Below, piece after piece: positions 41,899-50,972 of a stretch of 64,000 nt of DNA. The translations under genes were made by a program, and so were the position numbers. Position 1 is the first letter of the stretch. Every line of letters starts with the position of its first letter. The stretch comes from Lacrimispora sp. 210928-DFI.3.58 (GTDB lineage: Bacteria > Bacillota > Clostridia > Lachnospirales > Lachnospiraceae), in contig NZ_JAJCIC010000015.1 in NCBI RefSeq assembly GCF_020554865.1, positions 34,413-98,412 of the forward strand, read 5' to 3'. The notes beneath the pieces were generated by a model that was not told where the DNA came from, made no database searches, and saw only the letters and a program-made list of their open reading frames with translations.

Positions 41899-44800
41899 AT
41901 GGAACGCGAGGAAATAGAACGGATAGAGCAGGAGCTTGATGAGGTGTTAAAGCTGATCCAGCCGGAGAAGAAGCCGGAAAGCGGGATGGAGCCTGTGGGG
42001 GAAGCGGCTGCTCTTGAGGAGGAAGAAACACCGTTGGAGGAACCGACACCATTGAATATACAGAAGACAAGAAAACGTGTTTCCCTGGAAAATGCAGGCC
42101 AGGAGCCGCCTCTGGGAAAGTCCCATAGTCTGGGGGCAAAACTGGAGACAGGGCCGGAGAAGAAGAGAAAAGCAGGGCCGGAATGGGAGCTGAAGGAGCC
42201 GGGTCAGGAACCAGCGGAGGATCAGAAACCTGGTCAGGAACCAGAAGCGGACTGGGGCAAGGCAGAGAAACCTGGTCAGGAACCAGAAGCGGACTGGAGC
42301 AAGGCAGAGAAACCTGGGCAGGAACCAGAAGCGGACTGGAGCGCAGCAGAGGGGCCGGAAGAGGACTGGGATCCGGAATCCGGACAGGCTTCGGAGGGCG
42401 ATGACATGTACGGCTGGGGCCCCAGGAACACCCTCAGGCTCTTAAAGCCCTCAGACGGTATGGCAGCCGCCTTTTTTGTGCCTGTGGTGGTGATGATCAT
42501 CATCTTTGCCCAGAGGGGGATCTTCCCCTTTGGAGAGGAATGCTTTCTGAGGACGGATATGTACCACCAATATGCGCCCTTTTTTTCCGAGTTTCAGTAT
42601 AAGCTGACCCATGGAGGGAGTCTGCTTTACAGCTGGGACATCGGCATGGGCATTAACTTTTCTGCCCTGTATGCCTACTATCTGGCAAGCCCTGCAAACT
42701 GGCTGCTGCTGTTCTGGCCTAAGGGCCACATCATTGAGTTTATGACGATCCTTATTGTGCTGAAAACTGCCTTGTCGGGTGTTGCTTTTACCTGGTATCT
42801 GCGCAGGCACTTTGGCACAATGGATTTTGGCGCCGGGCTTTTTGGCGTGTTCTATGCTCTGAGCGGCTATATGGCGGCTTACAGCTGGAACATTATGTGG
42901 CTGGACTGCATTATGCTGTTTCCGCTGATCCTTTTGGGCCTGGAGCGCCTGGTGATGGAGAAGAGAGGGCTGCTCTACTGCATTACCCTGGGGCTGTCCA
43001 TTCTTTCCAATTATTATATCTCTATCATGATCTGCATTTTCATGGTGATCTATGCGATCGCCCAGCTGATCTTAAACCCGCCAAAGGGTTTGGGAGATTT
43101 TGTGGGGATCGGCTTTCGGTTCGGGCTGTATTCCCTTCTCGCAGGAGGACTGGCAGCCGTGGTGCTCCTGCCGGAAATCTATGCCCTCCAGGCAACGGCC
43201 TCAGGGGATTTTGATTTTCCAAAGACCATATCTTCTTATTTCTCCATTTTTGACATGATCGCAAGACATATCGGAAATGTGGGAACGGAGATCGGACTGG
43301 ATCACTGGCCCAATATCTACTGCGGCGTGGCAGTGCTCTTGTTCTTCCTTCTTTATATAGGAAGCAAAAGGATCGCTGCCAGGGAAAAGATCGTGTACTG
43401 CAGCCTGCTTCTGTTGTTCTTTGCCAGCTTTTCCGTGAATGTGCTGAACTTTATCTGGCATGGCTTCCACTATCCCAACAGCCTGCCCTGCCGTCAGTCC
43501 TTTATCTATATTGCCCTGGTGCTGACAATGTGCTACCATGCCTACAGCAAGCTTAGGGAGACACCCTGGAAGCATATTGTGCTGGCCTTTTGGGGAGCAG
43601 TGTCCTTTGTGCTGCTGGCAGAAAAGCTGGTGGATAATCCGGAGCAGTACCATTTTTCCATCTTTTATGTGGCGATCCTCTTTTTGGGATTGTATGCAGG
43701 GATCCTGTATCTGTACAAAAAGGGAAAATGGAGCTTGGATGCAGTATTGTTAGGGGCGCTGTTTCTTGTTGCGGTGGAGAGCGCGGTGAACACAGCCGTC
43801 ACCAGCGTGCCCACTACCAGCAGGACCGCCTATGTCAAGGACAATGAGGATGTGCGGGAGCTGGTGCAGGCGATCCGGCCGGACACCTTTTACCGAGTGG
43901 ACAAGAGCGACCGCAGGACGAAGAATGACGGGGCATGGATGAATTTTCCCTCCGCCTCCCTGTTTTCTTCTACGGCTCATGCCTCCTTATCGGAGTTCTT
44001 TAAGAAGCTGGGCTGTGAAAGCTCGACCAATGCATACAGCCTGACAGGAAGCACGCCTCTGGCGGACAGCCTGTTTTCCGTGCGCTATGGTGTGTACCCG
44101 GACCAGCAGGCTGCAGGAAGCCTGCTAAAGCAGCACAGCAGGGCTGGCGGCCTTTGGATGTTTGAAAATACGTATACCCTTCCGGTAGCGTTCATGCTCC
44201 CAAAAGATGTGGAGCAGAACTGGATGCTGGATGCAGGCAGCCCGGCTACGGTGCAGAATGACCTCTGCGCGGTGCTGGATGTGCAGGATGTGCTTCTGTT
44301 TAACGACAGCCAGACCGAGGGCAGGAAGCTCACCTTTACAGCGGAAGCCACCGGAGATTACTATGTCTATGTGACAAACAAAAAGGTGAAAGAGGTCTCT
44401 GTGGTTATAAGAGAGGACAGCTTAAGCTTTGACAATGTAGACCGGGGATATTTCCTGGAGCTGGGCCGTATCCTGGAAGGAGAAGAGGTAAGGCTGGAAT
44501 CAGAGGATGAAGGCAACCCTACTCTCCAGGCCGAGGTGTGGAGATTCAGCCCGGAGGGCCTTGAGGCTGTCTATGGGGTGTTAAACCGCAATCCCATTGT
44601 CCTTTCAAGCTGGACAGATACAGGGCTGGCAGGAACCATCACAGCAGATGAGGCAGGGACCATGTTTACCAGCATTCCCTATGACAAAGGCTGGAGCATT
44701 CTGGTGGATGGGGAGCCGGCAGAGGCCAGAGAGGTCTTTGATACCTTCCTGTCAGTGGATCTGAGCGCAGGCACCCATCGGATCAGCCTTCATTTTGAGC

Positions 44801-44907
44801 CTGAGGGGCTGCGCACCGGCGCGTGGATCACAGCCGGATCAGCCATTATCCTTGCCGCTGTCACGGCTGCGGGATATGTACAAACAAAATATAGAAAACA
44901 GAGATAG
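41899..44907 (+). CDS. YfhO-family membrane protein (GT-C-like) with a repeat-rich N-terminal extension
   Basis: 1002 aa, ATG 41899, 6 bp after the GtrA stop. Residues 1-170 form an unusual charged, Glu/Pro-rich cytoplasmic extension containing three 14-residue repeats. The rest is a YfhO protein: first helix near 193, the GIGINFSALYAYYLASPANWL-like loop with conserved FLRTDMYHQYAPFF (acidic, catalytic-type), about a dozen helices, and an extracellular C-terminal domain with a final helix. YfhO proteins in Bacillus and Listeria take part in glycosylating teichoic acid, using lipid-linked sugars. Pairing with GtrA supports that role. Substrate unknown. Confidence 0.9.
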   Translation: MEREEIERIEQELDEVLKLIQPEKKPESGMEPVGEAAALEEEETPLEEPTPLNIQKTRKRVSLENAGQEPPLGKSHSLGAKLETGPEKKRKAGPEWELKEPGQEPAEDQKPGQEPEADWGKAEKPGQEPEADWSKAEKPGQEPEADWSAAEGPEEDWDPESGQASEGDDMYGWGPRNTLRLLKPSDGMAAAFFVPVVVMIIIFAQRGIFPFGEECFLRTDMYHQYAPFFSEFQYKLTHGGSLLYSWDIGMGINFSALYAYYLASPANWLLLFWPKGHIIEFMTILIVLKTALSGVAFTWYLRRHFGTMDFGAGLFGVFYALSGYMAAYSWNIMWLDCIMLFPLILLGLERLVMEKRGLLYCITLGLSILSNYYISIMICIFMVIYAIAQLILNPPKGLGDFVGIGFRFGLYSLLAGGLAAVVLLPEIYALQATASGDFDFPKTISSYFSIFDMIARHIGNVGTEIGLDHWPNIYCGVAVLLFFLLYIGSKRIAAREKIVYCSLLLLFFASFSVNVLNFIWHGFHYPNSLPCRQSFIYIALVLTMCYHAYSKLRETPWKHIVLAFWGAVSFVLLAEKLVDNPEQYHFSIFYVAILFLGLYAGILYLYKKGKWSLDAVLLGALFLVAVESAVNTAVTSVPTTSRTAYVKDNEDVRELVQAIRPDTFYRVDKSDRRTKNDGAWMNFPSASLFSSTAHASLSEFFKKLGCESSTNAYSLTGSTPLADSLFSVRYGVYPDQQAAGSLLKQHSRAGGLWMFENTYTLPVAFMLPKDVEQNWMLDAGSPATVQNDLCAVLDVQDVLLFNDSQTEGRKLTFTAEATGDYYVYVTNKKVKEVSVVIREDSLSFDNVDRGYFLELGRILEGEEVRLESEDEGNPTLQAEVWRFSPEGLEAVYGVLNRNPIVLSSWTDTGLAGTITADEAGTMFTSIPYDKGWSILVDGEPAEAREVFDTFLSVDLSAGTHRISLHFEPEGLRTGAWITAGSAIILAAVTAAGYVQTKYRKQR
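42226..42351 (+). repeat. Three tandem 42-bp coding repeats in the YfhO gene
   Basis: Units at 42226-42267, 42268-42309 and 42310-42351 each encode KPGQEPEADW followed by G/S-K/A-AE. They differ by only a few bases, so they are recent duplications in frame. A related partial unit EPGQEPAEDQ comes just before. The repeat number probably varies between strains. Confidence 0.92.
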
Positions 44908-44919
44908 GAGATAAAAGCC

Positions 44920-46302
44920 ATGAAATTATGGGGCGGACGTTTTACAAAAGAGACGAACCAGTTAGTACACAATTTTAACGAATCCCTTTCCTTTGACCAG
45001 AAATTTTACCGTCAGGACATCAGAGGGAGCATTGCCCACGTGAAAATGCTGGCAAAGCAGGGCATTCTTTCGGAGCAGGACCGGGATGATATCATAAAGG
45101 GTCTTGAGGGGATCCTGCAGGATCTGGACGAGGGAAGGCTTACGATCTCTGTGGACTCCGGCTATGAGGATATCCATTCTTTTGTGGAGGGAACGCTGAC
45201 GGAGCGCATTGGTGAGGCGGGAAAGCGCCTTCACACAGGACGCAGCCGCAATGACCAGGTAGCTCTCGATATGAAGCTTTATACCAGGGATGAGATCGAT
45301 GAGATCGATGGGCTGGTGAAGGAGCTCCTCTGTGAGCTTCTCAAGGTGATGGAGGAGAACACAGAGACCTTTATGCCGGGCTTCACCCATTTACAGAAGG
45401 CCCAGCCCATTACCCTGGCTCACCATGTGGGGGCTTACTTTGAAATGTTTACAAGGGACAGGCTGCGCTTAAGGGATATCCGCAGGCGGATGAATTACTG
45501 TCCGCTGGGCTCCGGCGCTCTGGCGGGGACTACCTATCCGCTGGACCGGGCCTATACGGCAGAGCTGCTGGATTTTGACGGGCCTACCTTAAATTCCATG
45601 GATTCCGTGGCGGACAGGGATTATTTGATCGAGCTTCTTGCGGCCTTATCTACCATTTCCATGCATTTGAGCAGGTTCTGTGAGGAGATCATTATCTGGA
45701 ATACCAATGAGTACCGTTTTGTGGAGCTGGATGATTCCTACAGCACCGGAAGCAGCATTATGCCTCAGAAGAAGAATCCGGATATCGCAGAGCTGATCCG
45801 TGGCAAGAGCGGACGGGTGTATGGGGCTTTGGTATCTATGCTTACTACGATGAAGGGGCTTCCTCTGGCTTATAATAAGGATATGCAGGAGGATAAGGAG
45901 CTGACCTTTGATGCGATCGATACGGTGAAGGGCTGCCTGGCGTTGTTTACCGGGATGGTGTCTTCTATGAGCTTCCGGAAGGATGTGATGGAGGCCAGCG
46001 CTAAGAATGGCTTTACCAATGCTACGGATGCGGCGGATTATCTTGTGAATAAGGGAGTTCCGTTCAGGGATGCCCATGGTATTGTGGGTCAGCTGGTACT
46101 TAAGTGCATTGAAAAGGGGATTGCGCTGGATGATCTGCCGCTGGATGAGTATAAGGAGATCAGCCCTGTGTTTGAGGAGGATGTGTACGAGGCCATCAGC
46201 ATGAAGACCTGCGTGGAGAAGAGAATGACAGTTGGGGCGCCGGGGCCGGAGGCGATGAAGAGGGTGATTGAGATTTATAAGAGGCAGTTGGAAGAAGAAT
46301 AG
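44920..46302 (+). CDS. argH: Argininosuccinate lyase
   Basis: 460 aa, ATG 44920 after GATAGGAGATAAAAGCC. Fumarase/aspartase superfamily member: [18 protein letters not shown] start, the [11 protein letters not shown] segment and the signature [12 protein letters not shown] (about 276-287). Cleaves argininosuccinate to arginine and fumarate, the last step of arginine synthesis. It sits 12 bp behind the unrelated yfhO-like gene and about 9 kb away from argG, unlike a compact argGH operon. The 3' third uses more T-ending codons than the 5' part. I see no ARG box in front of it. Confidence 0.97.
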   Translation: MKLWGGRFTKETNQLVHNFNESLSFDQKFYRQDIRGSIAHVKMLAKQGILSEQDRDDIIKGLEGILQDLDEGRLTISVDSGYEDIHSFVEGTLTERIGEAGKRLHTGRSRNDQVALDMKLYTRDEIDEIDGLVKELLCELLKVMEENTETFMPGFTHLQKAQPITLAHHVGAYFEMFTRDRLRLRDIRRRMNYCPLGSGALAGTTYPLDRAYTAELLDFDGPTLNSMDSVADRDYLIELLAALSTISMHLSRFCEEIIIWNTNEYRFVELDDSYSTGSSIMPQKKNPDIAELIRGKSGRVYGALVSMLTTMKGLPLAYNKDMQEDKELTFDAIDTVKGCLALFTGMVSSMSFRKDVMEASAKNGFTNATDAADYLVNKGVPFRDAHGIVGQLVLKCIEKGIALDDLPLDEYKEISPVFEEDVYEAISMKTCVEKRMTVGAPGPEAMKRVIEIYKRQLEEE

Positions 46303-46334
46303 GTGTTTGTTGGATTAAATGGAGAGTGTTTTGG

Positions 46335-46373
46335 GCGGCGTGGCTCTGGGATAGGGGCTGTGCCGCTTTTTTT
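46335..46373 (+). terminator. Terminator after argH
   Basis: GCGGC (46335-46339) pairs with GCCGC (46362-46366), with a second GCTC/GGGGC pairing inside, then seven T. Confidence 0.75.
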
Positions 46374-46426
46374 GGTGTATGGGAAAGTCTTGTGGAGCCT
46401 TCTGCTTTGTTTGGGGGATGGCTGGG

Positions 46427-46671
46427 GAACGTTTCCGCATTTGGCACTGCGCCTGGGGCAGGAGCGTCTGGCACTCCGGTTTCGGACATAAGAAGCTCTA
46501 AGGCAGCTGATTTTTCCTAAATGCCAGAGCCACATCAACGCAACTCGCTGCGCTCAGACAATCATTGATGTGGCTCTGAACGGAAAAACCAGCTGCCTAA
46601 GTGCTTCTAATGTCCTGCAAAGCCGCACCAGCCGCTCCCGCCCCAGGCACAGCGCCAAATGCGGAAACTTC
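46427..46671. repeat. Repeat family A, copy 3: 245-bp near-palindrome
   Basis: Arms 46427-46471 and 46628-46671 pair with few mismatches. They share TTTCCGCATTT with the arms of copy 1 but then diverge. The core and the inner stem (CAGAGCCACATCAA / TTGATGTGGCTCTG) match copy 1. The element lies about 55 bp past the argH terminator and immediately upstream of the Crp/Fnr promoter. Confidence 0.9.
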
Positions 46672-46726
46672 AGAAAGCGGAGGTTCTTGGCTTGCAATTT
46701 GTTTTGCAAGTTATTATAGCTGGGGG

Positions 46727-46756
46727 TTGACGGAAAAAGGAGATGAGTTGTATAAT
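46727..46756 (+). promoter_or_regulatory. Promoter of the Crp/Fnr gene
   Basis: TTGACG (46727-46732), 18-bp spacer, TATAAT (46751-46756). A short palindrome CTTGCAA/TTGCAAG (46691-46710) lies upstream of the -35 element and could be a regulator site. Confidence 0.75.
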
Positions 46757-46801
46757 AATTCCATCAAATTAGTTGGAAATACAACGAAAAAGGGGAAGAA
46801 C

Positions 46802-47476
46802 ATGGAGGAATATCTGCATTTGATGAAAAAGTCTCCTTTGTTTTATGGGATCAATGAGGATGAGCTTTATACGCTGTTTAAGTGCTGTGGGGCGGAGAGG
46901 ACCATGTATGAGACAGGGGAGTATGTTTTCCGTATGGGGGAATCTCTGGATCGGGTCATGATTTTGTTAAAGGGAAAGGCGGCGGTGGTTCACGAGGATT
47001 TTTGGGGGAAGAAGGAGGAGCTGTATTGTATACGGGAAGGGGAGGTGTTTGGGGAGACTTATTCTTGCGCCAGGACGCCGGTGCTTCCGGTGAGCGTTGC
47101 GGCAAAGGAGGGATGCGAGGTGCTGTTTCTGAATTATCAGAGGATGATCACCTTCTGCTCTCTGGCCTGTGATTTTCATACAAGATTGATACACAATCTG
47201 CTGCGCCTGGTTTCGGAACAGAATGTGAGGCTGGAGAATAAGCTGGAGCACATTTCCAGGAAGACTACCAGGGAAAAGATCCTATCCTACCTTTCCGCTC
47301 AGGCCATGTCCCAGGGGGGCCGGAGTTTTGACATCTCCCATAACCGCCAGGAGCTGGCTGAATATCTCTGTGTGGACCGCAGCGCCATGTCCAATGAGCT
47401 GAGCAAGATGCGGGCGGAGGGGATACTGGATTTTCAGAGGAATCATTTTGTGCTGTATGAGAGGGAGAAGGGATGA
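46802..47476 (+). CDS. Crp/Fnr-family transcriptional regulator
   Basis: 224 aa from ATG 46802 after AAAGGGGAAG; the longer open frame upstream runs back through repeat A and its promoter. Cyclic-nucleotide-binding-like beta roll (about 15-125; YETGEYVFRMGESLDRVMIL, IREGEVFGETYSC), a dimer helix, then a winged helix-turn-helix at about 165-215 (SHNRQELAEYLCVDRSAMSNELS). It lacks the N-terminal Cys cluster of true FNR, so it probably does not carry an Fe-S cluster. Such proteins in Lachnospiraceae often sit beside hydroxylamine reductase genes; here only a gene remnant follows. Confidence 0.92.
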   Translation: MEEYLHLMKKSPLFYGINEDELYTLFKCCGAERTMYETGEYVFRMGESLDRVMILLKGKAAVVHEDFWGKKEELYCIREGEVFGETYSCARTPVLPVSVAAKEGCEVLFLNYQRMITFCSLACDFHTRLIHNLLRLVSEQNVRLENKLEHISRKTTREKILSYLSAQAMSQGGRSFDISHNRQELAEYLCVDRSAMSNELSKMRAEGILDFQRNHFVLYEREKG

Positions 47477-47650
47477 TTGAGAAATATACGCCGAAACAGC
47501 TGAAAATCATCTATGAGTCTGTGCTGAATCAGGTGGAAGAGGCTGTTTTATAAAAATGTTCTGAGGCTTTATAAGGAGGTTTTATAAAAAGATATTTTCA
47601 GGCCCGGATATCGTGGCGGAATTACAGGATTTACAGTATCTATTGGTTGG
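47473..47650 (+). pseudogene. Probable decayed gene fragment after the Crp/Fnr gene
   Basis: An ATG at 47473 overlaps the Crp/Fnr stop (ATGA), the classic arrangement of a coupled gene, and opens a 26-codon frame, MIEKYTPKQLKIIYESVLNQ then VEEAVL. One frame over, coding continues as LFYKNVLRLYKEVL, then a stop, then KDIFRPGYRGGITGFT. This pattern suggests a frameshifted and interrupted gene whose identity I cannot tell. It could instead be a genuine 26-residue peptide. Confidence 0.4.
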
Positions 47651-47666
47651 AATACATGTTCATATT

Positions 47667-47710
47667 ACAGCTCTGTTTCATGGCCCATGGCCTTGGCAGG
47701 GCTGTTTTTT
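47667..47710 (+). terminator. Terminator before the PTS cluster
   Basis: ACAGCTCTG (47667-47675) pairs with CAGGGCTGT (47697-47705), followed by TTTTTT. Confidence 0.7.
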
Positions 47711-47713
47711 GAT

Positions 47714-47765
47714 GGTTTACAAAAGGAAATGGTAAACTAGAAGGAAAAATCTATTGGTTTACCAA
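47714..47765. promoter_or_regulatory. Upstream cluster of GGTTTAC/GGTAAAC motifs
   Basis: GGTTTAC at 47714-47720, GGTAAAC at 47731-47737 and the full palindrome TTGGTTTACCAA at 47754-47765. The same hexamer recurs around the PTS promoter at 47912, 47951 and 48007. This spacing suggests binding sites of the LacI regulator at the far end of the cluster, with possible looping. Confidence 0.5.
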
Positions 47766-47903
47766 AACGGGATCACCGCGTGTGAATGGCCTGAAAACGG
47801 AGGAATAGCATGGAAAAATCAAATTGAAATGTGAAAAGTGCATAAAAATAGTGGTTTTAAATTGTGTACATTGCAAGAAAAGACAGCAAAATAAAAAAAG
47901 CCC

Positions 47904-47932
47904 TTGACTTTGGTAAACAAAAATACTATACT
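47904..47932 (+). promoter_or_regulatory. Promoter of the uronic-disaccharide PTS operon, with overlapping operator
   Basis: TTGACT (47904-47909), 17-bp spacer, TATACT (47927-47932). GGTAAAC (47912-47918) sits inside the spacer, GTTTAC (47951-47956) about 20 bp after the -10, and GTAAAC (48007-48012) just before the ribosome site, so a repressor would block polymerase directly. Confidence 0.7.
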
Positions 47933-48029
47933 CGACTCGTAAGTAAAACAGTTTACTAAAAACCAACGAAACAACAGGGAATAACAGGCAGAATAGGGGA
48001 GAATAAGTAAACAAAGGAAGGAGCAGATA

Positions 48030-48464
48030 ATGATAGGGATCATTGTAACAGGGCATGGACATTTTCCATCGGGGCTGTTTAGTGCGGTAAGCCTGGTTGC
48101 GGGAAAACCGGAGAGAGCAGAGGCAGTCGATTTTACAGAGGGAATGAGCCAGGCGGAGCTTAGGGAAGAGCTGGAAGCAGCGGTAAACAGGCTGGAATCA
48201 GAGGAGATTCTGATTCTGGCGGATCTGGTGGGCGGTACTCCGTTTAATACGGCAGCGTCCCTGCGGACGGACAGGCAGGATAAGAGCATCAAGGTGGTGG
48301 CAGGAGTGAACATGCCGGCTTTGGTGGAGGCAGTATTTTCCAGATCCATGTTTGGTTTGGACCAGCTGACAGAGAATCTGCTGAAGGCAGGGAGAGATGG
48401 TTTAGTAAACCTGGACGGAATGGAGAACGGGGAAACAAAACCGGAATTTGAGGATGGATTATAA
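48030..48464 (+). CDS. PTS mannose-family EIIA component
   Basis: 144 aa, ATG 48030 after AAGGAAGGAG. Phospho-acceptor His9 in IIVTGHGHFPSGL, and the LILADLVGGTPFN stretch of EIIA(Man)/EIIA(Aga). It takes phosphate from HPr and passes it to EIIB. The C-terminal 20 residues (NGETKPEFEDGL) are acidic and probably flexible. First gene of the cluster; starts 12 bp before the GH88 gene. Confidence 0.94.
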   Translation: MIGIIVTGHGHFPSGLFSAVSLVAGKPERAEAVDFTEGMSQAELREELEAAVNRLESEEILILADLVGGTPFNTAASLRTDRQDKSIKVVAGVNMPALVEAVFSRSMFGLDQLTENLLKAGRDGLVNLDGMENGETKPEFEDGL

Positions 48465-48475
48465 AGGAGGGAGAG

Positions 48476-49666
48476 ATGATCAAGACAATAAGGGTGGAGA
48501 CGATTAAGGAAAAAGAAGGATTTCTTCAGACGCCCCTTTTGACAAAGGAAGAGGTAGAAGGGGCCATTCAAAGGGGAGTAGAGCAGGTAAAGCAGAATAT
48601 GCAGTATTTCGGGACAGAGTTCCCCTCGCCTGCCACAAAGGGCAATACATACGGTATTATCGGCAATACAGAATGGACCAATGGCTTCTGGACAGGGCTT
48701 TTGTGGCTTTGTTATGAATACACCGGAGAGGATGTTTTCCGGCAGAGGGCAGAGGAGAATATTGCTTCCTTCCTTTGGCGGGTGGAAAACAGAGTGGAGC
48801 TGGACCACCATGATCTGGGCTTCCTTTATAGTCTGTCCTGTGTGGCAGGCTGGAAGGCAGCCGGATCTGAGGACGGAAAGCGGGCCGGAATCCTGGCAGC
48901 AGAGAAGCTGGGGGAGCGTTTTCAGGAAAAGGGCGGCTTTATCCAGGCATGGGGAGAGCTTGGTGCAAGGGACAATTACCGCCTGATCATTGACTGTCTC
49001 CTGAATATCCCGCTTCTCTACTGGGCCAGCGAGATCACCGGGGAGGAGCGGTACAGAAGGATGGCGGAACGCCACTATCAGACCGCCTGCAATCATGTTA
49101 TCAGGGATGATGCCTCTGCCTTCCATACATTTTATTTTGACCCGGAGACAGGAGGGCCCGTAAAGGGCGCCACCAGACAGGGCTACAGCGATGACTCTGC
49201 ATGGGCCAGAGGACAGGCCTGGGGGATATATGGGATTCCCTTAAATTACAGGTATACAAGGGATAAGAGCGCCTTCAACCTGTTTGCCGGAATGACGAAT
49301 TATTTCCTTAACAGGCTGCCCAAGGATCAGGTATGCTACTGGGATCTGATCTTCGGGGACGGCTCCGGACAGTCCAGGGATTCCTCTGCTGCGGCCATTG
49401 CCGTATGCGGTATCCATGAGATGTTAAAGTATATCCCGGAGACAGATCCTGACAAGGAGGCCTACAGGGGCGCTATGCACAGCATCTTAAGATCCCTGAT
49501 ACAAAACTACGCAAATAAAGAGGTAAACCCAGGTAAACCAATCCTCCTTCACGGAGTCTATTCCTGGCATTCCGGCAAGGGCGTAGATGAGGGGAATATA
49601 TGGGGAGATTACTATTATTTAGAGGCATTAATGAGGTTTTCCAGGGATTGGAACCTGTATTGGTAA
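48476..49666 (+). CDS. GH88 unsaturated glucuronyl/galacturonyl hydrolase
   Basis: 396 aa, ATG 48476 after AAAGGAGGGAGAG. Alpha6/alpha6-barrel enzyme with the two catalytic Asp regions of GH88: Asp113 in LDHHDLGF and Asp173 in IIDCLLN, plus YSDDSAWARGQAWGIYG and GDGSGQSRDSSAAAI. It adds water to the 4,5-double bond of unsaturated uronic acids at the non-reducing end of disaccharides produced by polysaccharide lyases. Its place within a PTS operon matches streptococcal hyaluronan and chondroitin loci, where it acts after import. Confidence 0.93.
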   Translation: MIKTIRVETIKEKEGFLQTPLLTKEEVEGAIQRGVEQVKQNMQYFGTEFPSPATKGNTYGIIGNTEWTNGFWTGLLWLCYEYTGEDVFRQRAEENIASFLWRVENRVELDHHDLGFLYSLSCVAGWKAAGSEDGKRAGILAAEKLGERFQEKGGFIQAWGELGARDNYRLIIDCLLNIPLLYWASEITGEERYRRMAERHYQTACNHVIRDDASAFHTFYFDPETGGPVKGATRQGYSDDSAWARGQAWGIYGIPLNYRYTRDKSAFNLFAGMTNYFLNRLPKDQVCYWDLIFGDGSGQSRDSSAAAIAVCGIHEMLKYIPETDPDKEAYRGAMHSILRSLIQNYANKEVNPGKPILLHGVYSWHSGKGVDEGNIWGDYYYLEALMRFSRDWNLYW

Positions 49667-49678
49667 AGGAGGAAAAAT

Positions 49679-50170
49679 ATGGAAACACCAAATATCGAAG
49701 CATTTCGGATTGACGAACGTCTGATCCACGGGCAGGGACAGCTGTGGATCAAGGCCCTGGGGGTAAATACCGTGATCGTGGCAAATGATGCAGCCAGCGA
49801 GGATCCTATGCAGCAGATGCTCATGAAGGCTGTGGTGCCTAAGACTATTGCGATGAGATTTTTTTCTGTCCAGCACACCTGCGATGTGATCATGAAGGCA
49901 TCACCAAAGCAGAAGATATTCATTGTGTGCAAGACACCGATGGATGCGCTGAAGTTAGTGGCAGGAGGCGTTCCGGTGAAGGAGATCAATGTGGGCAACA
50001 TCCACCGTGCTCCTGGAAAAGAGGAGATCAGCAAGTTTATTGCCTTAGGCCCGGAGGACAAGGCTGCATTAAGAGAGCTTAGGGACCAATATGGAATCAT
50101 TTTCAACACAAAGGCAACTGCTGCCGGGGATGATAAGTCCGGCAATGTTGATCTGAATAATTACTTATAG
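49679..50170 (+). CDS. PTS mannose-family EIIB component
   Basis: 163 aa, ATG 49679 after AAAGGAGGAAAAAT. RIDERLIHGQGQ places the phosphorylated His at residue 17, as in EIIB(Man/Sor/Aga), and VGNIHRAPGKEEISKF is the typical later loop. Transfers phosphate from EIIA to the sugar being transported by EIIC/EIID. Encoded between GH88 and EIIC. Confidence 0.94.
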   Translation: METPNIEAFRIDERLIHGQGQLWIKALGVNTVIVANDAASEDPMQQMLMKAVVPKTIAMRFFSVQHTCDVIMKASPKQKIFIVCKTPMDALKLVAGGVPVKEINVGNIHRAPGKEEISKFIALGPEDKAALRELRDQYGIIFNTKATAAGDDKSGNVDLNNYL

Positions 50171-50183
50171 GAGGAAAATTGAC

Positions 50184-50972
50184 ATGACGATCTCAATTGT
50201 TCAATGTATATTAATCGGTTTATGGACGGGCCTCTGCCTTATGGGTATGCTCTTTGGCATTTACACCAACAGATGCCTTGTGATGGCAACCGGCGTGGGG
50301 CTGATCCTGGGTGATCTGCCCACAGGACTGGCAATGGGAGCGGTAGGCGAGCTGGCTTTTATGGGCTTTGGCGTATCTCAGGGAGGAACTGTGCCGCCCA
50401 ATCCCATGGGCCCTGGAATCGTAGGAACCATTATTGCCATCACTATGAAGGATGCGGGGATCGATGTGGGTTCTGCCCTTGCTCTTTCCTTCCCGTTTGC
50501 AGTGGCCTTCCAGTTTGTGATCACTGCCACATACACCTTTGCAACGACACTGTCCTCTATGGCCCATAAGGCTCTGGAGCGCAAGGATTTCCGGGGCTTT
50601 CGCATAGCCTGCAACAGTACGGTCTGCGTATTTGGCCTGGTGGGCTTTGTGATCGGTTTCTGCGGAGCCTTAAGCTCCGAAGGCCTTCAGCGTGTGATCT
50701 CCCTGATCCCGGCATGGTTAAGCACCGGACTGGGCATGGCAGGGAAAATGCTCCCTGCAATCGGATTTGCTATGATCCTCAATGTCATGGCAAAGAAGGA
50801 GCTGATCCCCTTTGTGCTCTTAGGTTATATTGCGATTTCCTACATGGGGCTGCCTGTTATGGGTGTGGCGTTCCTGGGAACAGCAATGGCACTGTTGGTA
50901 TTTTTCCATGCAGGAAAAAGAAGCGAAGCATCTGTAGAAGAAGTGGAGGTTGAATTTGAAGATGGCATCTAA
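50184..50972 (+). CDS. PTS mannose-family EIIC component
   Basis: 262 aa, ATG 50184 after TAGGAGGAAAATTGAC. About eight membrane segments and the characteristic VGLILGDLPTGLAMGAVGELAF-type region (here from residue 33) with GVSQGGTVPPNP, where substrate is thought to bind. Forms the channel together with EIID. Its 3' end overlaps the start of the EIID gene. Confidence 0.94.
   Translation: MTISIVQCILIGLWTGLCLMGMLFGIYTNRCLVMATGVGLILGDLPTGLAMGAVGELAFMGFGVSQGGTVPPNPMGPGIVGTIIAITMKDAGIDVGSALALSFPFAVAFQFVITATYTFATTLSSMAHKALERKDFRGFRIACNSTVCVFGLVGFVIGFCGALSSEGLQRVISLIPAWLSTGLGMAGKMLPAIGFAMILNVMAKKELIPFVLLGYIAISYMGLPVMGVAFLGTAMALLVFFHAGKRSEASVEEVEVEFEDGI

Noticed and set aside
46601..46801. In-frame N-terminal extension of the Crp/Fnr regulator.
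   Set aside because: It covers the right arm of repeat A copy 3 and the gene's own -35/-10 elements.
49526..49544. Two GGTAAAC motifs inside the GH88 coding region.
   Set aside because: They encode normal residues in frame; without a promoter nearby I do not count them as operators.
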